Source: Sacculina carcini
Lineage: Eukaryota; Arthropoda; Thecostraca; Sacculinidae
Reading direction: 5' to 3'
NCBI GenBank assembly: GCA_916048095.2
Contig: OU696575.1
Location: 5,982,501 to 6,046,500, forward strand
Length of the DNA stretch: 64,000 nucleotides
The position numbers and the translations under genes were made by a program. Under the pieces are notes generated by a model. It worked only from the letters and a program-made list of their open reading frames with translations. It was not told where the DNA came from and searched no databases. Below, piece after piece: positions 45,601 through 56,159 of the stretch; within the stretch, counting starts at the first letter, position 1, and every line of letters begins with the position of its first letter.

Positions 45601-48479
45601 CCTCAGTGAGCAATGAGGCGCTTCCTTCAGTCACTGTGTTTATTGATCAACGTGAGTCTTATGTGCTTGTTGATACCGATTGTTCTCGCTGTATTGTGTG
45701 GAGCGGTGTTTGTAAAACATGGACACCAGTAACGACTCATGTGAATACTCTGGGTGGCATGAGCTTTGACTGTTCGGGTGTTGGTGAATGTTGTGTGAGT
45801 GTCGAGGAACAGTCAGTTGTGGTGAAGGCCCTTGTTGTGCAGCACAAGCCGATGGGATATGATGCGATTTTGGGAATGAACGCCATATCAGCGCTGGGGG
45901 GTGTTTGTGTAAGTGCTGACGGTAGGGTGCGTTTTCAAGTGAGTGCCAAGGCCGCATACTGTGCTGCGGCTGGTGATATTGTTGAGTCAAAACCTGGGCA
46001 TGAGGCACGGTTTGATGCAGTTAAAAACATGTGGACTTGCAAGTGGAAGTGGCTTGACGACCACGAGCCTCATCGTTTGACAAACGAAACTGCACAATAT
46101 CATGTGAGGCAACACGCCAAGGAGGCATTTGACAGAGAGATAAATGAGTGGATCAGCAACAAATGGTTGACTCCCTATGATGAGAGTGTACATGGGCCTG
46201 CTCGCTGTTTAATTCCTCTGATGGCAGTGACCCAAAAGAACAAGAACAAAGTGAGACCGGTCCTTGATTTCCGAGAATTTAATAAACACATTGACACTCG
46301 TTCTGCAGATGCTGACGTATGCAATGAGAAGCTGAGGGAATGGCGGATGAAGGGAGACAATGTGTTTATCATGGACCTCAAGAAAGCCTACCTGCACATA
46401 TCAGTGGACAGTTCGTTGTGGCCTTTCCAGACGGTGAAGTTCAATGGTGTGCTGTACTGCTTGACCAGGCTTGGATTCGGGTTGAGTGAGGCGCCCATGA
46501 TCATGCATACGGTGGTTGACTCGGTGATGGCACAAAACGACCAGATAAGGCGTGGTACATCGGCATATGTTGACGATGTCCTCATTGATGGAAACATTGT
46601 GTCACCCGAAGCAGTGAAGAAGCACTTTGCCAAGTACGGTCTTGAATCGAAGGAGATTCAAAAGCTCTCTGACGGAACACGTGTGCTCGGTTTACACGTG
46701 TTTTCATCAGAGTCTGGCAAGTTGATGTGGAAAAGGGACAATGCTGTGGGTGAGTGTCCGCAACAGCTCACGAGACGAGTCGTGTTTTCTTTGTGCAGTA
46801 CTTTGGTGTCGCATTATCCTGTCGGTGGCTGGTTGCGAGTTGCCGCTTCGTACATCAAGCGACTTGCATCCGAAGCGACAAACAGCTGGGACGAACCGAT
46901 TTGTGACTCAGCAATCAATAGTCTTGTGAACGAGGTGATGTCGAAACTGCAGCATAGCGATCCCGTGAGAGGCGTGTGGAAGATCGATGATGATTTGGCG
47001 AATGTATGGGTGGACGCTAGCAACATTGCCATTGGTGCGTTGGTTGAGGTGAATGGCGAGACAGTGGAAGATGCTTGCTGGTTGAGAAGGGACAGCCACC
47101 ACATAAACCTCAGTGAGCTAGAGGCCGTGATAAAGGGGCTTGGCCTGGCGATCAAGCTCAAATTTCGAAAAATTCGGGTTTTCACAGATTCGTCCACGGT
47201 GCATTTATGGCTCAGAGGACTTCTAACGGAAAAAGAACGTCTCAGGACAGCTGCCTGTAGTGAGTTGTTGATCAGGCGCCGACTAGAGATCATTGGTGGA
47301 TTGTTGGACGAGTACAATTTGACTGTTGAAGTAATGAAGGTGGCGTCTGAGAGGAATAAAGCAGATTGCCTGACTCGTGTGCCTGGTCACTGGTTGAAAC
47401 AGGACAAATCAGTGTGTGCCGCAGGTGCTGAACCGACTGACGTGCGTCCTCGCATCCGGCAGATTCACCTCGACGCCGGACATCCGGGCATCCACCGAAC
47501 GCGGTACTTTTGCCGGAGGAAAAAGCTTTACGTGAGCAAGCGGGAAGTCGCAGATGTTGTGAGGTCGTGTGACATCTGTAATTCGATTTGTCCGGCCTCA
47601 GTGAAATGGAGACACGGGAATCTGAGCGTGAATCAAAACTGGCACCGACTGGCAGCAGATTTTGTGCATGTGCGTGATTTGTTGTATGTGTCTGTCATCG
47701 ATTGTGGTCCTTCGAGGTTTTCTCTCTGGCGCAAGGTTCGCACTCGCAGCAGCGATGAAGTGGCGGACATTTTCGATGACATTTTTAGTGAGCGTGGACC
47801 CCCAAATGAGATACTTCTGGACAACGACACATCTTTTCGTGGACAGGTTTTTGTGCGGGCGATGGAGCGTTGGGGTGTGAACATTCGATATCGGTGTGCT
47901 TTTCGCCCAGAAGGAAACGGCATAGCGGAGAGGTCGCATCGGACAGTGAAGACCATTGTTGCGAGGAAACAGTGCAGTGTGAGAGAGGCTGTGATGCTGC
48001 ACAATTTGACGCCAAGCGATGACGCCGGTCGCAGACCTGTTGATTGTGTGTATCGATACAGAGTGCGAATGCGTGATGAACTCCCGCGACAGCGCAGCAC
48101 ATCTGTTCGTGGCTGCGATTATGAGGTCGGCGATCCTGTCTGGGTGAGGCAGCGCGGAGATCGGTGTGATGCTGTCGGTCGCAGGGGTACCGTCACAAGT
48201 GTCGTGTCAGACCTCGTTGTCGCCGTCGATGGCATCAACAGGCACGTGGGTGATGTCAGACCACGGGCGGAGACGGAGAACGGTGGCGGTACGAACTCAT
48301 TGGTCGAGGCGAGCGGTGACGTGGCGGACGACGGCGAGCCTGCCGTCATGGTGTACGGTGAGAGGACTGCCGGGACTGATCCGGCGAGTAGCGGTCAGCA
48401 GCAGACGCGACCACAGCGACAGAGTCAGCGTCCGGCGCGGTTCAATGATTATGTTGTGTATAATTCTAATCGGGCATAG
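45600..48479 (+). CDS. LTR element 1 Pol region
   Basis: One long frame covers protease (SYVLVDTDCSR), reverse transcriptase (KVRPVLDFRE, FIMDLKKAYLH, YVDDVLIDG), RNase H (VWVDASNIAIGA, LSELEAVIKGL, FTDSSTVHLWL, NKADCLTRVP) and integrase (DAGHPGIHRT, CDICNS, VIDCGPSRFSLWR, LLDNDTSF, NGIAERSHRTVK). A basic, glycine-rich C-terminal domain has VGDPVWVRQRGD. Integrase D, D and E residues are all visible. Confidence 0.9.
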   Translation, partial: SSVSNEALPSVTVFIDQRESYVLVDTDCSRCIVWSGVCKTWTPVTTHVNTLGGMSFDCSGVGECCVSVEEQSVVVKALVVQHKPMGYDAILGMNAISALGGVCVSADGRVRFQVSAKAAYCAAAGDIVESKPGHEARFDAVKNMWTCKWKWLDDHEPHRLTNETAQYHVRQHAKEAFDREINEWISNKWLTPYDESVHGPARCLIPLMAVTQKNKNKVRPVLDFREFNKHIDTRSADADVCNEKLREWRMKGDNVFIMDLKKAYLHISVDSSLWPFQTVKFNGVLYCLTRLGFGLSEAPMIMHTVVDSVMAQNDQIRRGTSAYVDDVLIDGNIVSPEAVKKHFAKYGLESKEIQKLSDGTRVLGLHVFSSESGKLMWKRDNAVGECPQQLTRRVVFSLCSTLVSHYPVGGWLRVAASYIKRLASEATNSWDEPICDSAINSLVNEVMSKLQHSDPVRGVWKIDDDLANVWVDASNIAIGALVEVNGETVEDACWLRRDSHHINLSELEAVIKGLGLAIKLKFRKIRVFTDSSTVHLWLRGLLTEKERLRTAACSELLIRRRLEIIGGLLDEYNLTVEVMKVASERNKADCLTRVPGHWLKQDKSVCAAGAEPTDVRPRIRQIHLDAGHPGIHRTRYFCRRKKLYVSKREVADVVRSCDICNSICPASVKWRHGNLSVNQNWHRLAADFVHVRDLLYVSVIDCGPSRFSLWRKVRTRSSDEVADIFDDIFSERGPPNEILLDNDTSFRGQVFVRAMERWGVNIRYRCAFRPEGNGIAERSHRTVKTIVARKQCSVREAVMLHNLTPSDDAGRRPVDCVYRYRVRMRDELPRQRSTSVRGCDYEVGDPVWVRQRGDRCDAVGRRGTVTSVVSDLVVAVDGINRHVGDVRPRAETENGGGTNSLVEASGDVADDGEPAVMVYGERTAGTDPASSGQQQTRPQRQSQRPARFNDYVVYNSNRA

Positions 48480-48502
48480 TGATTCTTAGAATCAGGGGGA
48501 TA

Positions 48503-48879
48503 TGTATTGTGTTTATTGTGTATTGCATGGTATTGTATTTTGTACTATATATAATTGTGTGTGCGTGCATGTGTATTTGTGTGCGTACGTGGGAGTGTGA
48601 TTTTGTGTACGTTGTTGTATGCGCGCGCGGAGGTAGCTGCGTTGCATAAGCGCGAGCTATGAGTGCATGCATGCGCGGGTGGTATCCGCCCGGAGTCAAC
48701 GGTCGCTCGTGCATGTTGGGCAGTGCGTTACTGGTGAAGTGAGAGTGTGGTGTTTTGTGCAGTGGCTTAGAGTGTTGTTCGGTGGAGAGAGTAGTATTTA
48801 GTGCATTGTGTTGCGGTGTGATCGTGTGGAATTGTGCTTTCTTGTTCTTTTCTATTTTTCGTGCTTACATTCAAATACA
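48503..48879 (+). repeat. LTR element 1, 3' LTR
   Basis: 377 bp, nearly identical partner of 44496-44872. Confidence 0.95.
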
Positions 48880-48884
48880 AAAAC

Positions 48885-49479
48885 ATATCAGCTTTTCACT
48901 GCGAATCGCAACAGTAGAAGAGGAGGGGGAGTAGCCGTTTACATTGACAATAAAGCAATTGTAGATCAAAATTCAGTCGAGGCTACACAAACAAATGGTG
49001 TGTTAGAAGCACTAACATTGAAAGCGAACTTCAATCACCATATTTTTATCATAACCTGTGTATACAGGTCTCCAGCGTCGAGCATGAGGAGCTTCGTAGA
49101 TTTTGTGTGTGAAACTCTCGAAAAAAGTGACAAAAATGATTGGTTTGTAGTAGGAGACTTCAACGTAGACTTCGCAAAGAAGGATGAACAGGAAACAAAT
49201 AGCCTAATTAACGCTTTTTTTGGTCACGGTTTTGTTCCGTTAATTACATCACCAACAAGAATAACATCGACATCACAAACGACTATTGATAATATATTCA
49301 CCAACGTTACCAAAAAAAAGATTATGTCAGGAACAGTCACTTTTGACATCAGTGACCATCTACCCATATATGCACTAGTTGGTGGACCAGGCCATTCTAG
49401 GCAAAGAGAAAGTGTATTGATGAGGACATTTTCAAGGAAGTCTGAACAAGAATTCTTAGAACTATTGGGTAAAACAAAC
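48885..49479 (+). CDS. LINE A ORF2, part 2: rest of endonuclease
   Basis: It continues in the same frame as part 1. Motifs: RRGGGVAVYID, VVGDFNVDF (Asp/Asn pair), TTIDNIFT and FDISDHLPI (the catalytic SDH). It ends at FLELLGKTN, where LINE B has inserted. All endonuclease active-site residues appear to be present. Confidence 0.92.
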
Positions 49480-49703
49480 AACAACAACAAAACATCAACA
49501 ACAAAACATGTATTTCATATAGCGCTCTAATTATCATAGGCGCGAGGAACGGCTAGCTATAAAATGTATACAATGTGGAATAAACAAAACAGTATCGCAT
49601 AAACAAAAATATAAGCAGCGATATACTATGAAGGAACAATTGAAAATAACTATGGATGAAAAAAAAAATCAAAAAAAATCTAACAGTTATTCACACAATA
49701 TAA

Positions 49704-50872
49704 TTATTCATCAGAGGAGACACCGAGAAGATATGTACAAAGAGAAGTGGAAAAAGACCTGTAAGAGAGAGAAGATCGAATTTTAAGAGGAAGTTCATTG
49801 AACAAACGAGGTCCAGAGAAAAAAAGAGATTTCGAAGACCAGGTGGAGTCGTTGAGAGCACGGGGACAGAAGAGACTACGTGATAGTGAGCGGCCCGGAC
49901 GATCAGAAACAGTAAGAAGAGAACGGAGATAAGGAGGAGCAGAGTCGGAGTGGATGATCTTGAAGATGATGCAGCAAACCTTGTGATGGATTCGCTGCCG
50001 TGCAGGAAGCCATCCAAGTTGGCGGATGAATTTCGAGGTGGGAGTTCTCGGTGGAAGAAGAAAAACAAAACGGCAAGATTGGTTTATAATTTTCTGAAGC
50101 GAGCGTATATTTTTACAAGAAACATGAAGATAAAGAGAGTTACAATAGTCTAACCTGGAGAAAATTAAGGACTGTACAAGTGTGATTGCTGTAGCATTAT
50201 CAAGGAATCGACGGATAGGATAAAGTTGGCGGAGAATAAGACGACAGGAGCGAGTCACACGTGATATGTTAATTGAGAAAGAGAGATTGTGATCAAAATG
50301 TACACCAAGATCACGAACACACTGAGATAGGGGTAATGGAATTATTGGAGGAGATAATTTGGGAGGATGAAACACAATATATTCAGACTTGGAATGGTTC
50401 AAAAGTAGATGGCGTGATGAAGCCCAGGATGTAATATTATTCAAAACCGCAGAAATGCAATTTTCTGAAAATTTTGAGATAGGAAAGTACAGCTGTAGAT
50501 CATCCGCATAAATGTGGTAAGAAATAGGAAAACGATGAAGAATTGGACAGAGAGAAGACATATACAAATTGAACAATAACGGACCCAATATTGATCCCTG
50601 AGGTACGCCACTGGAAAGTTTTACAGAACTCGAAAAAGTGGAATTAGAGCGAACAGAATAAGAACGATTAGAAAAGTATGAATTCATCAATGAAAGAGCC
50701 GTAGAAGAGAGTCCAATAGCGGCAAGGTCGTCACACAAAATTGCATGATCGACGAGGTCAAATGCCGAAGAGAGATCCAGCAGAACAAGCAGAACAGAGT
50801 CACCAGAGGCAAAATGATTGAAGATATCGTTCAATAGGTGCAAAAGGAGAGATTCAGTGGAACGATTAGATA
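49704..50872 (-). CDS. LINE B reverse transcriptase, C-terminal part
   Basis: It continues the frame of 55660-56159 after the interruption: SNRSTESLLLHLLNDIF, VLLDLSSAFDLVDH (catalytic Asp), GVPQGSILGPLLFNLY, HIYADDLQLYF (catalytic YADD) and LGVHFDHNLSF. The C-terminal region has SRLDYCNSLY, LGWLPARQRIHHK and SGPRLFNELP, standard for L2/CR1 LINEs. No internal stop. Confidence 0.93.
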
Positions 50873-51072
50873 TGTAGGAACGCCTACAGTAACGAATTAT
50901 TAACACACACGAGCTGCAACGAACAACTGGTGTATTTACAGAAGCACGATGTGTTGTTGTCTTTACACCTTCACATTTGGCGCACACAAGGTCTAACAAT
51001 AAAACAGAAACAATATAACAATTGCATGATATTTAACTATTAAATAAATAGAAATAACAGACGGCGGCCACA
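50873..51072 (-). repeat. CsRn1-like element, 3' LTR
   Basis: 200 bp, TGTAGGAACG...GCGGCCACA on the plus strand. Confidence 0.95.
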
Positions 51073-51097
51073 GCCCCCTTCAGGTGCAAGGCACCGA

Positions 51098-54000
51098 TTA
51101 CCGATAGCGTCTGGGGACGCGAACCAGTCGGGCGCGCCGTGACCACACAATTCTGTCTGGACACTGTGTGAGAGATGGTTCAGCTGGAATGGGAGGTGTC
51201 TGAGTCGTTGAAGTGGCTGCTGGTGTTCCGTTCGGAAGAGCCGATGCCGAAGCAGGAGAGGGCGCGTCACTGTTCTCCGAGAATGCTGGTTTCAGCCGGT
51301 CAAGGGCGACGGTGTCTATTCTTCCGTTGATGTCCAGGACAAAAGCTTTGTCACCCCGCTTGATTACAGCATATGGACCACGGTAAGGTGGTGTCAAAGG
51401 CGGGCGTACAGCATCGACTCGGACAAATACGTGTGTCGCTGTTTTCAGCGGCTGCGAGACAAATGGGCGTTCGGCGTCAGAACTCCGATGCCAGGATGTT
51501 GGTGTCGGTCGCAGCTTGGAGATGGCAGTTGCCAGTTGTCGAGCAGTCTCACAAGCCGGCGCTGGAGTCGTTTGAGAGAAGAACTGGCCCGGCAGACGCA
51601 TTTTCTCTCCCAAGACAAGCTCTGCTGAAGACGAGTTGATGTCTGGTTTGTAAGAAGCTCGCATGCCCATCAGCACAACAGGTAAAGCGATGAGCCAGTT
51701 TGTGGACCTCTCCAGTGCAGCGGTGAGAGACGCCTTCAATTGACGATGTATCCGCTCCACCAATCCGTTCTGCTGAGGAGAATACGCGCATGTTGTTTTG
51801 TGAGCCACTCCCAGGATGGACCAGAACTCTGACCACAGATCAGATACGAACTGTCGTCCGCGATCTGATGTGATGCACAAGCACATGCCGAAACGTGAAG
51901 TCCATTCCAGCAGTGCACGTGCGCACGAAGCAGCCGATGCGTCCGTCATTGGCACAGCATCCGGGTAGCGTGTGTACCTGTCGACGATAGTAAACAGGTA
52001 ATGGTACCCGTTTGCTTCAGGAAGCGGACCGACGATGTCAACGTGCAGGGCCTCAAATCGGCCGGACGGTGTGGCAGGACGACGCAGAGCCGAGCGCTGA
52101 TGACGACCGACCTTGCACTGCTGACAAGGGACACAGTTCTTCGCCCAGGTTGAAACCTTTGATCCGATGCGTTTGAAAACAAAGCGCTCGGAAATCAAGC
52201 GACGTGTTGCTCGTGCACTAGGATGGTGCATGTTGTGAAATGAACAGAAGATATCGTGCTGGAGCGACTCAGGTACAAGAGGACGATCAACACCATTAGA
52301 CACGTCAACTAGCAGGCCACCCGGGACACCCTCGACCTCTCGACGTTCAACACAAAGCGACGGGGAGGCGGCGAGTTCAGAAACGTCCGCGGCACCTTGC
52401 TGCGCGATGGCGATCTTTCTGATGTCCAGACCTTGCTGAGCGACGACATCAAGCTGTGAGACCTGGTGTTCCGTGACGAAGACCGGTGGTCGACTCAGGT
52501 AATCAGACACCGCGTTGTCTCGGCCGCTAATGTGTCTGATGTCGGTGGAGAATTCACTGATGAAAGCCAGTTGACGCTGTACACGTGCCGAACGCTCGGA
52601 CATGCTCGTGAACGCGTGCGTCAACGGCTTGTGATCCGTCCACAGCTGCAGTTCTGGACGACCTTCAAGCAAATGCCTGAAACGCTTCAAGACGCTGAAA
52701 ATGGCAAACAGCTCCTTGTCTCCTGTGCACCATCTCAGCTGGGCACCGGCCAACACACGAGAATGGTATGCCAGAGGCACCCATCTGCCTTCCTGCAGCT
52801 GCAAAATGACCGCGCCGACGGCGTGGTCCGATGCGTCCGCGACGACCTTTGTGATGGCGTCGTGTCGAGGGTACGCAAGCTGGGATACGGCGGCCAGCGC
52901 AGATTTGGATTTCTCGAAGGCTGCCGTTTGGCGCGGACCCCAGGAAAACCCGCGCTTCGCGTTCGCCGTGTCATGAAGTGGCTGCAGAATCGACGCCAGA
53001 TTAGGGATGAACCGATGAAAGAAGTTCACCATGCCGAGGTATTTTCTGCAATCCGCTGGATCCCGTGGCGGCGGCATGGACAGCAAATCCTCCACTTTGT
53101 CGGGAAGAGGTGCAATGCCACGGGCGGACACCTCCATGCCAACGAAGCGGACCTTGCTGACGCCAAAAACACACTTCTCCGGTTTGACAGCCAACCCAGC
53201 TTTGCTCAGACGGCGAAAAAGCTCCTGCAAGTCCCTGCGGTGAGTTGCAGCATCGGGCGAGTAGATGAGAATGTCGTCTAGGTAACAGTACACCCGCGGC
53301 ATTCCCCTGAGAACCGTGTCCATCAACCTCTGAAACGTCTGTGCCGCGTTGCAGAGACCGAAGGGCATGCGGGTGTACTGAAACAGCCCGAAGGGAGTGG
53401 TAATGGCTGTCTTATCTTGGTCGTCTTTATGCACAGGAACCTGAGCAAATGCTCTTGGCAGATCGACTGTGCTGAAAATGGTGGCACCTGAGAGACGATC
53501 AGCGAAGGTCTGCATGTGCGGCACAGGATATCTGTCTGGGACAGTGATGGCGTTGAGGCGTTCGTAACACCCAACCATTCTGAACGAAGCGCCACCATCC
53601 TTCTGGACCAGGTGGATTGGGCTCGACCATGAAGAAGATGATGGTACCAGGATGCCACGTTCCACTAGCTCATCGAGCTCCCGCTTGGCGGCCGCTAGCT
53701 TGGCCGGCATGAGACGTCGTGGTCTAGCAAACACCGGGTTGCCGCGAGTGATGATGCGGTGTTTCACACCGGGTACGGATACCACAGGAAACCCTGTTGG
53801 CGGAACTGTGAGTTTCAAAAACTCGCTCGACCGACGAACATCAGCAAACCCTTCGCCGTCCTGCTCTCGTCGCTGGACGGTGCTGACATGAACTATGACT
53901 GGATACCGGTCGGTGTGTTGAGGTGAACTGCTGGTTGACAAAAAGGTGGCGCTGTCGATCAGCCGATGTTTTGTCATATCGACCATGAGGCCGAATTCCC

Positions 54001-54349
54001 GCAAAAAGTCAGCACCGAGGATTGGAGTCGGAACTGCCGCCACAAAAAAACCAAACGAGTACACTCGGCCAAGACCTAAGTCTACATCCACACGGTGGTT
54101 TACCTTGTAGACAGATATGGAGGTACCATTGGCGGCGCGGAGTACCGGCTGACTCAATGCGGCTGAACATCCCGAGGGGGCCGGCAGTAACGACACCTCC
54201 GACCCGCTGTCCACCAGATATCTACGGCCTGTGAGATCCGTAACGAATAAAAGACGGCACTTCTTACGGCAGTCGTGGGCCGTCATTACCGCCGGCTGCC
54301 GCTGTCGTTTCCCGGCACGTCTGCGTGGAAAGTGCACGATCCCAGGCAA
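51098..54349 (-). CDS. CsRn1-like element Pol
   Basis: A 1083-codon frame. The first part holds the aspartic protease (YLVDSGSEVSLLPAP, ~40). Next comes the reverse transcriptase (FSTVDLPRAFAQVPV, FQYTRMPFGLCNAAQ, YCYLDDILIYSPD at ~355). RNase H follows (VVADASDHAVGAV, LWTDHKPLTHAF). The integrase has an H-C finger (HHPSARAT, CVPCQQCK) and core residues in HVDIVGPLP, ITSDRGRQFVSDLW and QQNGLVERIHRQLK. These are typical of the CsRn1/Kabuki clade. The C-terminal tail is proline-rich. Confidence 0.93.
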   Translation of the reverse strand: MPGIVHFPRRRAGKRQRQPAVMTAHDCRKKCRLLFVTDLTGRRYLVDSGSEVSLLPAPSGCSAALSQPVLRAANGTSISVYKVNHRVDVDLGLGRVYSFGFFVAAVPTPILGADFLREFGLMVDMTKHRLIDSATFLSTSSSPQHTDRYPVIVHVSTVQRREQDGEGFADVRRSSEFLKLTVPPTGFPVVSVPGVKHRIITRGNPVFARPRRLMPAKLAAAKRELDELVERGILVPSSSSWSSPIHLVQKDGGASFRMVGCYERLNAITVPDRYPVPHMQTFADRLSGATIFSTVDLPRAFAQVPVHKDDQDKTAITTPFGLFQYTRMPFGLCNAAQTFQRLMDTVLRGMPRVYCYLDDILIYSPDAATHRRDLQELFRRLSKAGLAVKPEKCVFGVSKVRFVGMEVSARGIAPLPDKVEDLLSMPPPRDPADCRKYLGMVNFFHRFIPNLASILQPLHDTANAKRGFSWGPRQTAAFEKSKSALAAVSQLAYPRHDAITKVVADASDHAVGAVILQLQEGRWVPLAYHSRVLAGAQLRWCTGDKELFAIFSVLKRFRHLLEGRPELQLWTDHKPLTHAFTSMSERSARVQRQLAFISEFSTDIRHISGRDNAVSDYLSRPPVFVTEHQVSQLDVVAQQGLDIRKIAIAQQGAADVSELAASPSLCVERREVEGVPGGLLVDVSNGVDRPLVPESLQHDIFCSFHNMHHPSARATRRLISERFVFKRIGSKVSTWAKNCVPCQQCKVGRHQRSALRRPATPSGRFEALHVDIVGPLPEANGYHYLFTIVDRYTRYPDAVPMTDASAASCARALLEWTSRFGMCLCITSDRGRQFVSDLWSEFWSILGVAHKTTCAYSPQQNGLVERIHRQLKASLTAALERSTNWLIALPVVLMGMRASYKPDINSSSAELVLGEKMRLPGQFFSQTTPAPACETARQLATAISKLRPTPTSWHRSSDAERPFVSQPLKTATHVFVRVDAVRPPLTPPYRGPYAVIKRGDKAFVLDINGRIDTVALDRLKPAFSENSDAPSPASASALPNGTPAATSTTQTPPIPAEPSLTQCPDRIVWSRRARLVRVPRRYR

Positions 54350-55101
54350 CGACGCGCAGCGGGTCCATATTTACGGTGTAGACGGCACCAGCGATTAACG
54401 AAGTCGTTCACAGATGGCTGGGCTGCTTGCGGTTGTCTCTGACGACTGGGACGCTGACGAGGACCTGTGGCAGCGGCAACAAGATGGTTCTCCGGCTCAT
54501 CAGTCGCAGGAGCAGCAGCTTCACTGACCACCTGGGCCGTGAACACTGCAGAAGACGCAGCTGGCTGGTGAAAGGCGTCAGCGCGAAGAGCCGCTTCACG
54601 CAAGCTCATCGTGACCAGCCACTCGCGACAAAGAAGCCGGAGATCATTTGGCACTCGGATGAGAAACATCTCGCGAATTATTTCGTGATCTGTATCATTC
54701 GGATACAAAGCCGCGAGGTCTCCGAAAAGCTCCGACGGTTTCCTCGAGCCAAGCTGCTGCGGCAGACTCAAGAGGCGCTGTAAGCGTTCCGCCGGAGTGA
54801 GCTGGAGACGCTGCTTTAGCCTTTCTTTCAGCTGATCGTAGCAGTCAGTGGCGAGGGGCACCTGAGTGGCCAGATCCATCACCATGCGAAAATGCGACGG
54901 AGGCAATTTGGCCAATAATTTTCGGAACATGGTGGTTTGACACGTAAGACCACCGTCGGCCATGAGGTTGTCGCACATGGCGAGCCACACATCCACATTC
55001 TCGCAGTCAAACACAGGTAATTCCACCCTTACCGCGTGTATGCTACCGGTGTTAGACATCGTCAACGAAACAAAAACGATGAAAAAACACAGAACAATCA
55101 A
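54286..55101 (-). CDS. CsRn1-like element Gag
   Basis: A 271-codon frame that overlaps the start of Pol by about 60 bases in another frame. The core reads SIHAVRVELPVFDCENVDVW, LPPSHFRMVMDLA, ERLQRLLSLPQQLG and FLIRVPNDLRLL, as in CsRn1-clade Gag. A C-terminal CRLHRKYGPAARRC stretch is the CHCC-like finger known from that clade instead of a CCHC knuckle. Confidence 0.9.
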   Translation of the reverse strand: MIVLCFFIVFVSLTMSNTGSIHAVRVELPVFDCENVDVWLAMCDNLMADGGLTCQTTMFRKLLAKLPPSHFRMVMDLATQVPLATDCYDQLKERLKQRLQLTPAERLQRLLSLPQQLGSRKPSELFGDLAALYPNDTDHEIIREMFLIRVPNDLRLLCREWLVTMSLREAALRADAFHQPAASSAVFTAQVVSEAAAPATDEPENHLVAAATGPRQRPSRQRQPQAAQPSVNDFVNRWCRLHRKYGPAARRCLGSCTFHADVPGNDSGSRR

Positions 55102-55182
55102 ATTGTTATGAAAAAAAATATATATCTACATGCAGATGATAGATATATCTATATAAAAAAAATTGGAGTCGGGGTCACCACT

Positions 55183-55382
55183 TGTAGGAACGCCTACAGT
55201 AACGAATTATTAACACACACGAGCTGCAACGAACAACTGGTGTATTTACAGAAGCACGATGTGTTGTTGTCTTTACACCTTCACATTTGGCGCACACAAG
55301 GTCTAACAATAAAACAGAAACAATATAACAATTGCATGATATTTAACTATTAAATAAATAGAAATAACAGACGGCGGCCACA
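55183..55382 (-). repeat. CsRn1-like element, 5' LTR
   Basis: 200 bp partner of 50873-51072, followed on the minus strand by a two-base spacer and the tRNA-Trp-type site. Confidence 0.95.
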
Positions 55383-55659
55383 GGGTGGAATTACCTGTGT
55401 TTGACTGCGAAAATGCGACGGAGGCAATTTGGCCAATAATTTTCGGAACATGGTGGTTTGACACGTAAGACCACCGTCGGCCATGAGGTTGTCGCACATG
55501 GCGAGCCACACATCCACATTCTCGCAGTCAAACACAGGTAATTCCACCCTTACCGCGTGTATGCTACCGGTGTTAGACATCGTCAACGAAACAGAAACAA
55601 TATAACAATTGCATGATATTTAACTATTAAATAAATAGAAATAACAGACGGCGGCCACA
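55383..55659 (-). repeat. Extra gag/LTR segment with a 27-bp inverted repeat
   Basis: On the minus strand the order is: first ~70 bases of an LTR (55590-55659), gag leader and about 180 bases of gag, then a 27-base inverted piece of gag (55383-55409, matching 55523-55549 in reverse), then the full 5' LTR. Junctions show short microhomology. I infer template switching and snap-back priming during reverse transcription of the integrated cDNA. Confidence 0.85.
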
Positions 55660-56159
55660 GATACAAAGCCAGATTGAAAAGGATCGAGAACGGTGTTTAT
55701 CAAAGGTGATAATTGCTCGTGTATGGCCGACTCCAGCAGCTTGGCAGTGAAGCTCAGAACGGAAACAGGGCGGTAATTACCAGGACAGTTAGGGTCAAGA
55801 GTGGGTTTTTTCAGTATTGGTGTGACAATAGCAGATTTATCAGCAAAAAATAAACCATGTAGAAAAGAAGAATTGATGAGATGGGAAAAAATGGGGGAAA
55901 GGAGGTGAATGGAGTCAGACAAAGCAGAGAAATTAATCGGATCGAGAGGACAACGAGAAATTTTAAGTTTTTTAATAAGGCGAGAAGTATGAGCTACCGA
56001 GATATGGGAGAAACTAGACAGAGTGGAGGATGAAGTAGTATGAGTGAGAACTGTAGTGGTTGTAGGAAGTAGGGCACGAACCGAATTTAGTTTTTGAGGG
56101 AAGAATTGAGCAAAAGTAGAAGCCGAAATAGGATTGGGAGAGGAGCTGCCAACTGTCAA
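55660..56159 (-). CDS. LINE B reverse transcriptase, N-terminal part
   Basis: The frame reads SSSPNPISASTFAQFF, then the RT start: KISRCPLDPINFSAL, IVTPILKKPTLDPN, NYRPVSVLSFTAKLLE and VLDPFQSGFVS. One copy of the GATA duplication joins it in frame to NRSTESLLLH at 50868. The natural start is lost by 5' truncation; the first Met seen is not a real start. Confidence 0.9.

Larger units (their letters stand above)
44496..48879 (+). mobile_element. LTR element 1, with tRNA-Ile 5'-end primer-binding site
   Basis: The 4384-bp element is flanked by AAAAC (44491-44495 and 48880-48884). Its two 377-bp LTRs differ at about two positions, so it is young. Interior parts: an unusual primer-binding site (44873-44884), Gag, protease, reverse transcriptase, RNase H, integrase and a purine tract (ATCAGGGGGATA) before the 3' LTR. 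Domain order is Ty3-like, but the RT (KVRPVLDFREFNKHI, RLGFGLSEAP, YVDDVLID) belongs to a divergent branch I cannot name. Gag and Pol lie in different frames; it is nearly whole, with at most one or two breaks. It sits inside LINE A. Confidence 0.93.
50873..55659 (-). mobile_element. CsRn1-like Ty3/gypsy element with an odd extra 5' segment
   Basis: The insertion is flanked by GATA (50869-50872 and 55660-55663). The main body has two 200-bp LTRs (50873-51072 and 55183-55382) that look identical, a primer-binding site TGGTGACCCCGAC (tRNA-Trp type, 55168-55180, minus strand) and a purine tract AAGGGGGC at the 3' LTR. Gag and Pol frames overlap slightly, as is usual in this clade. It looks whole and very young. 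Beyond the 5' LTR an extra 277-bp segment (55383-55659) holds a piece of gag and a partial LTR, inside the same target duplication. Confidence 0.95.

Noticed and set aside
45640-48349. Many antisense open frames across the Pol regions
   Set aside because: They are mirror frames of strongly biased coding sequence with no domain content of their own.
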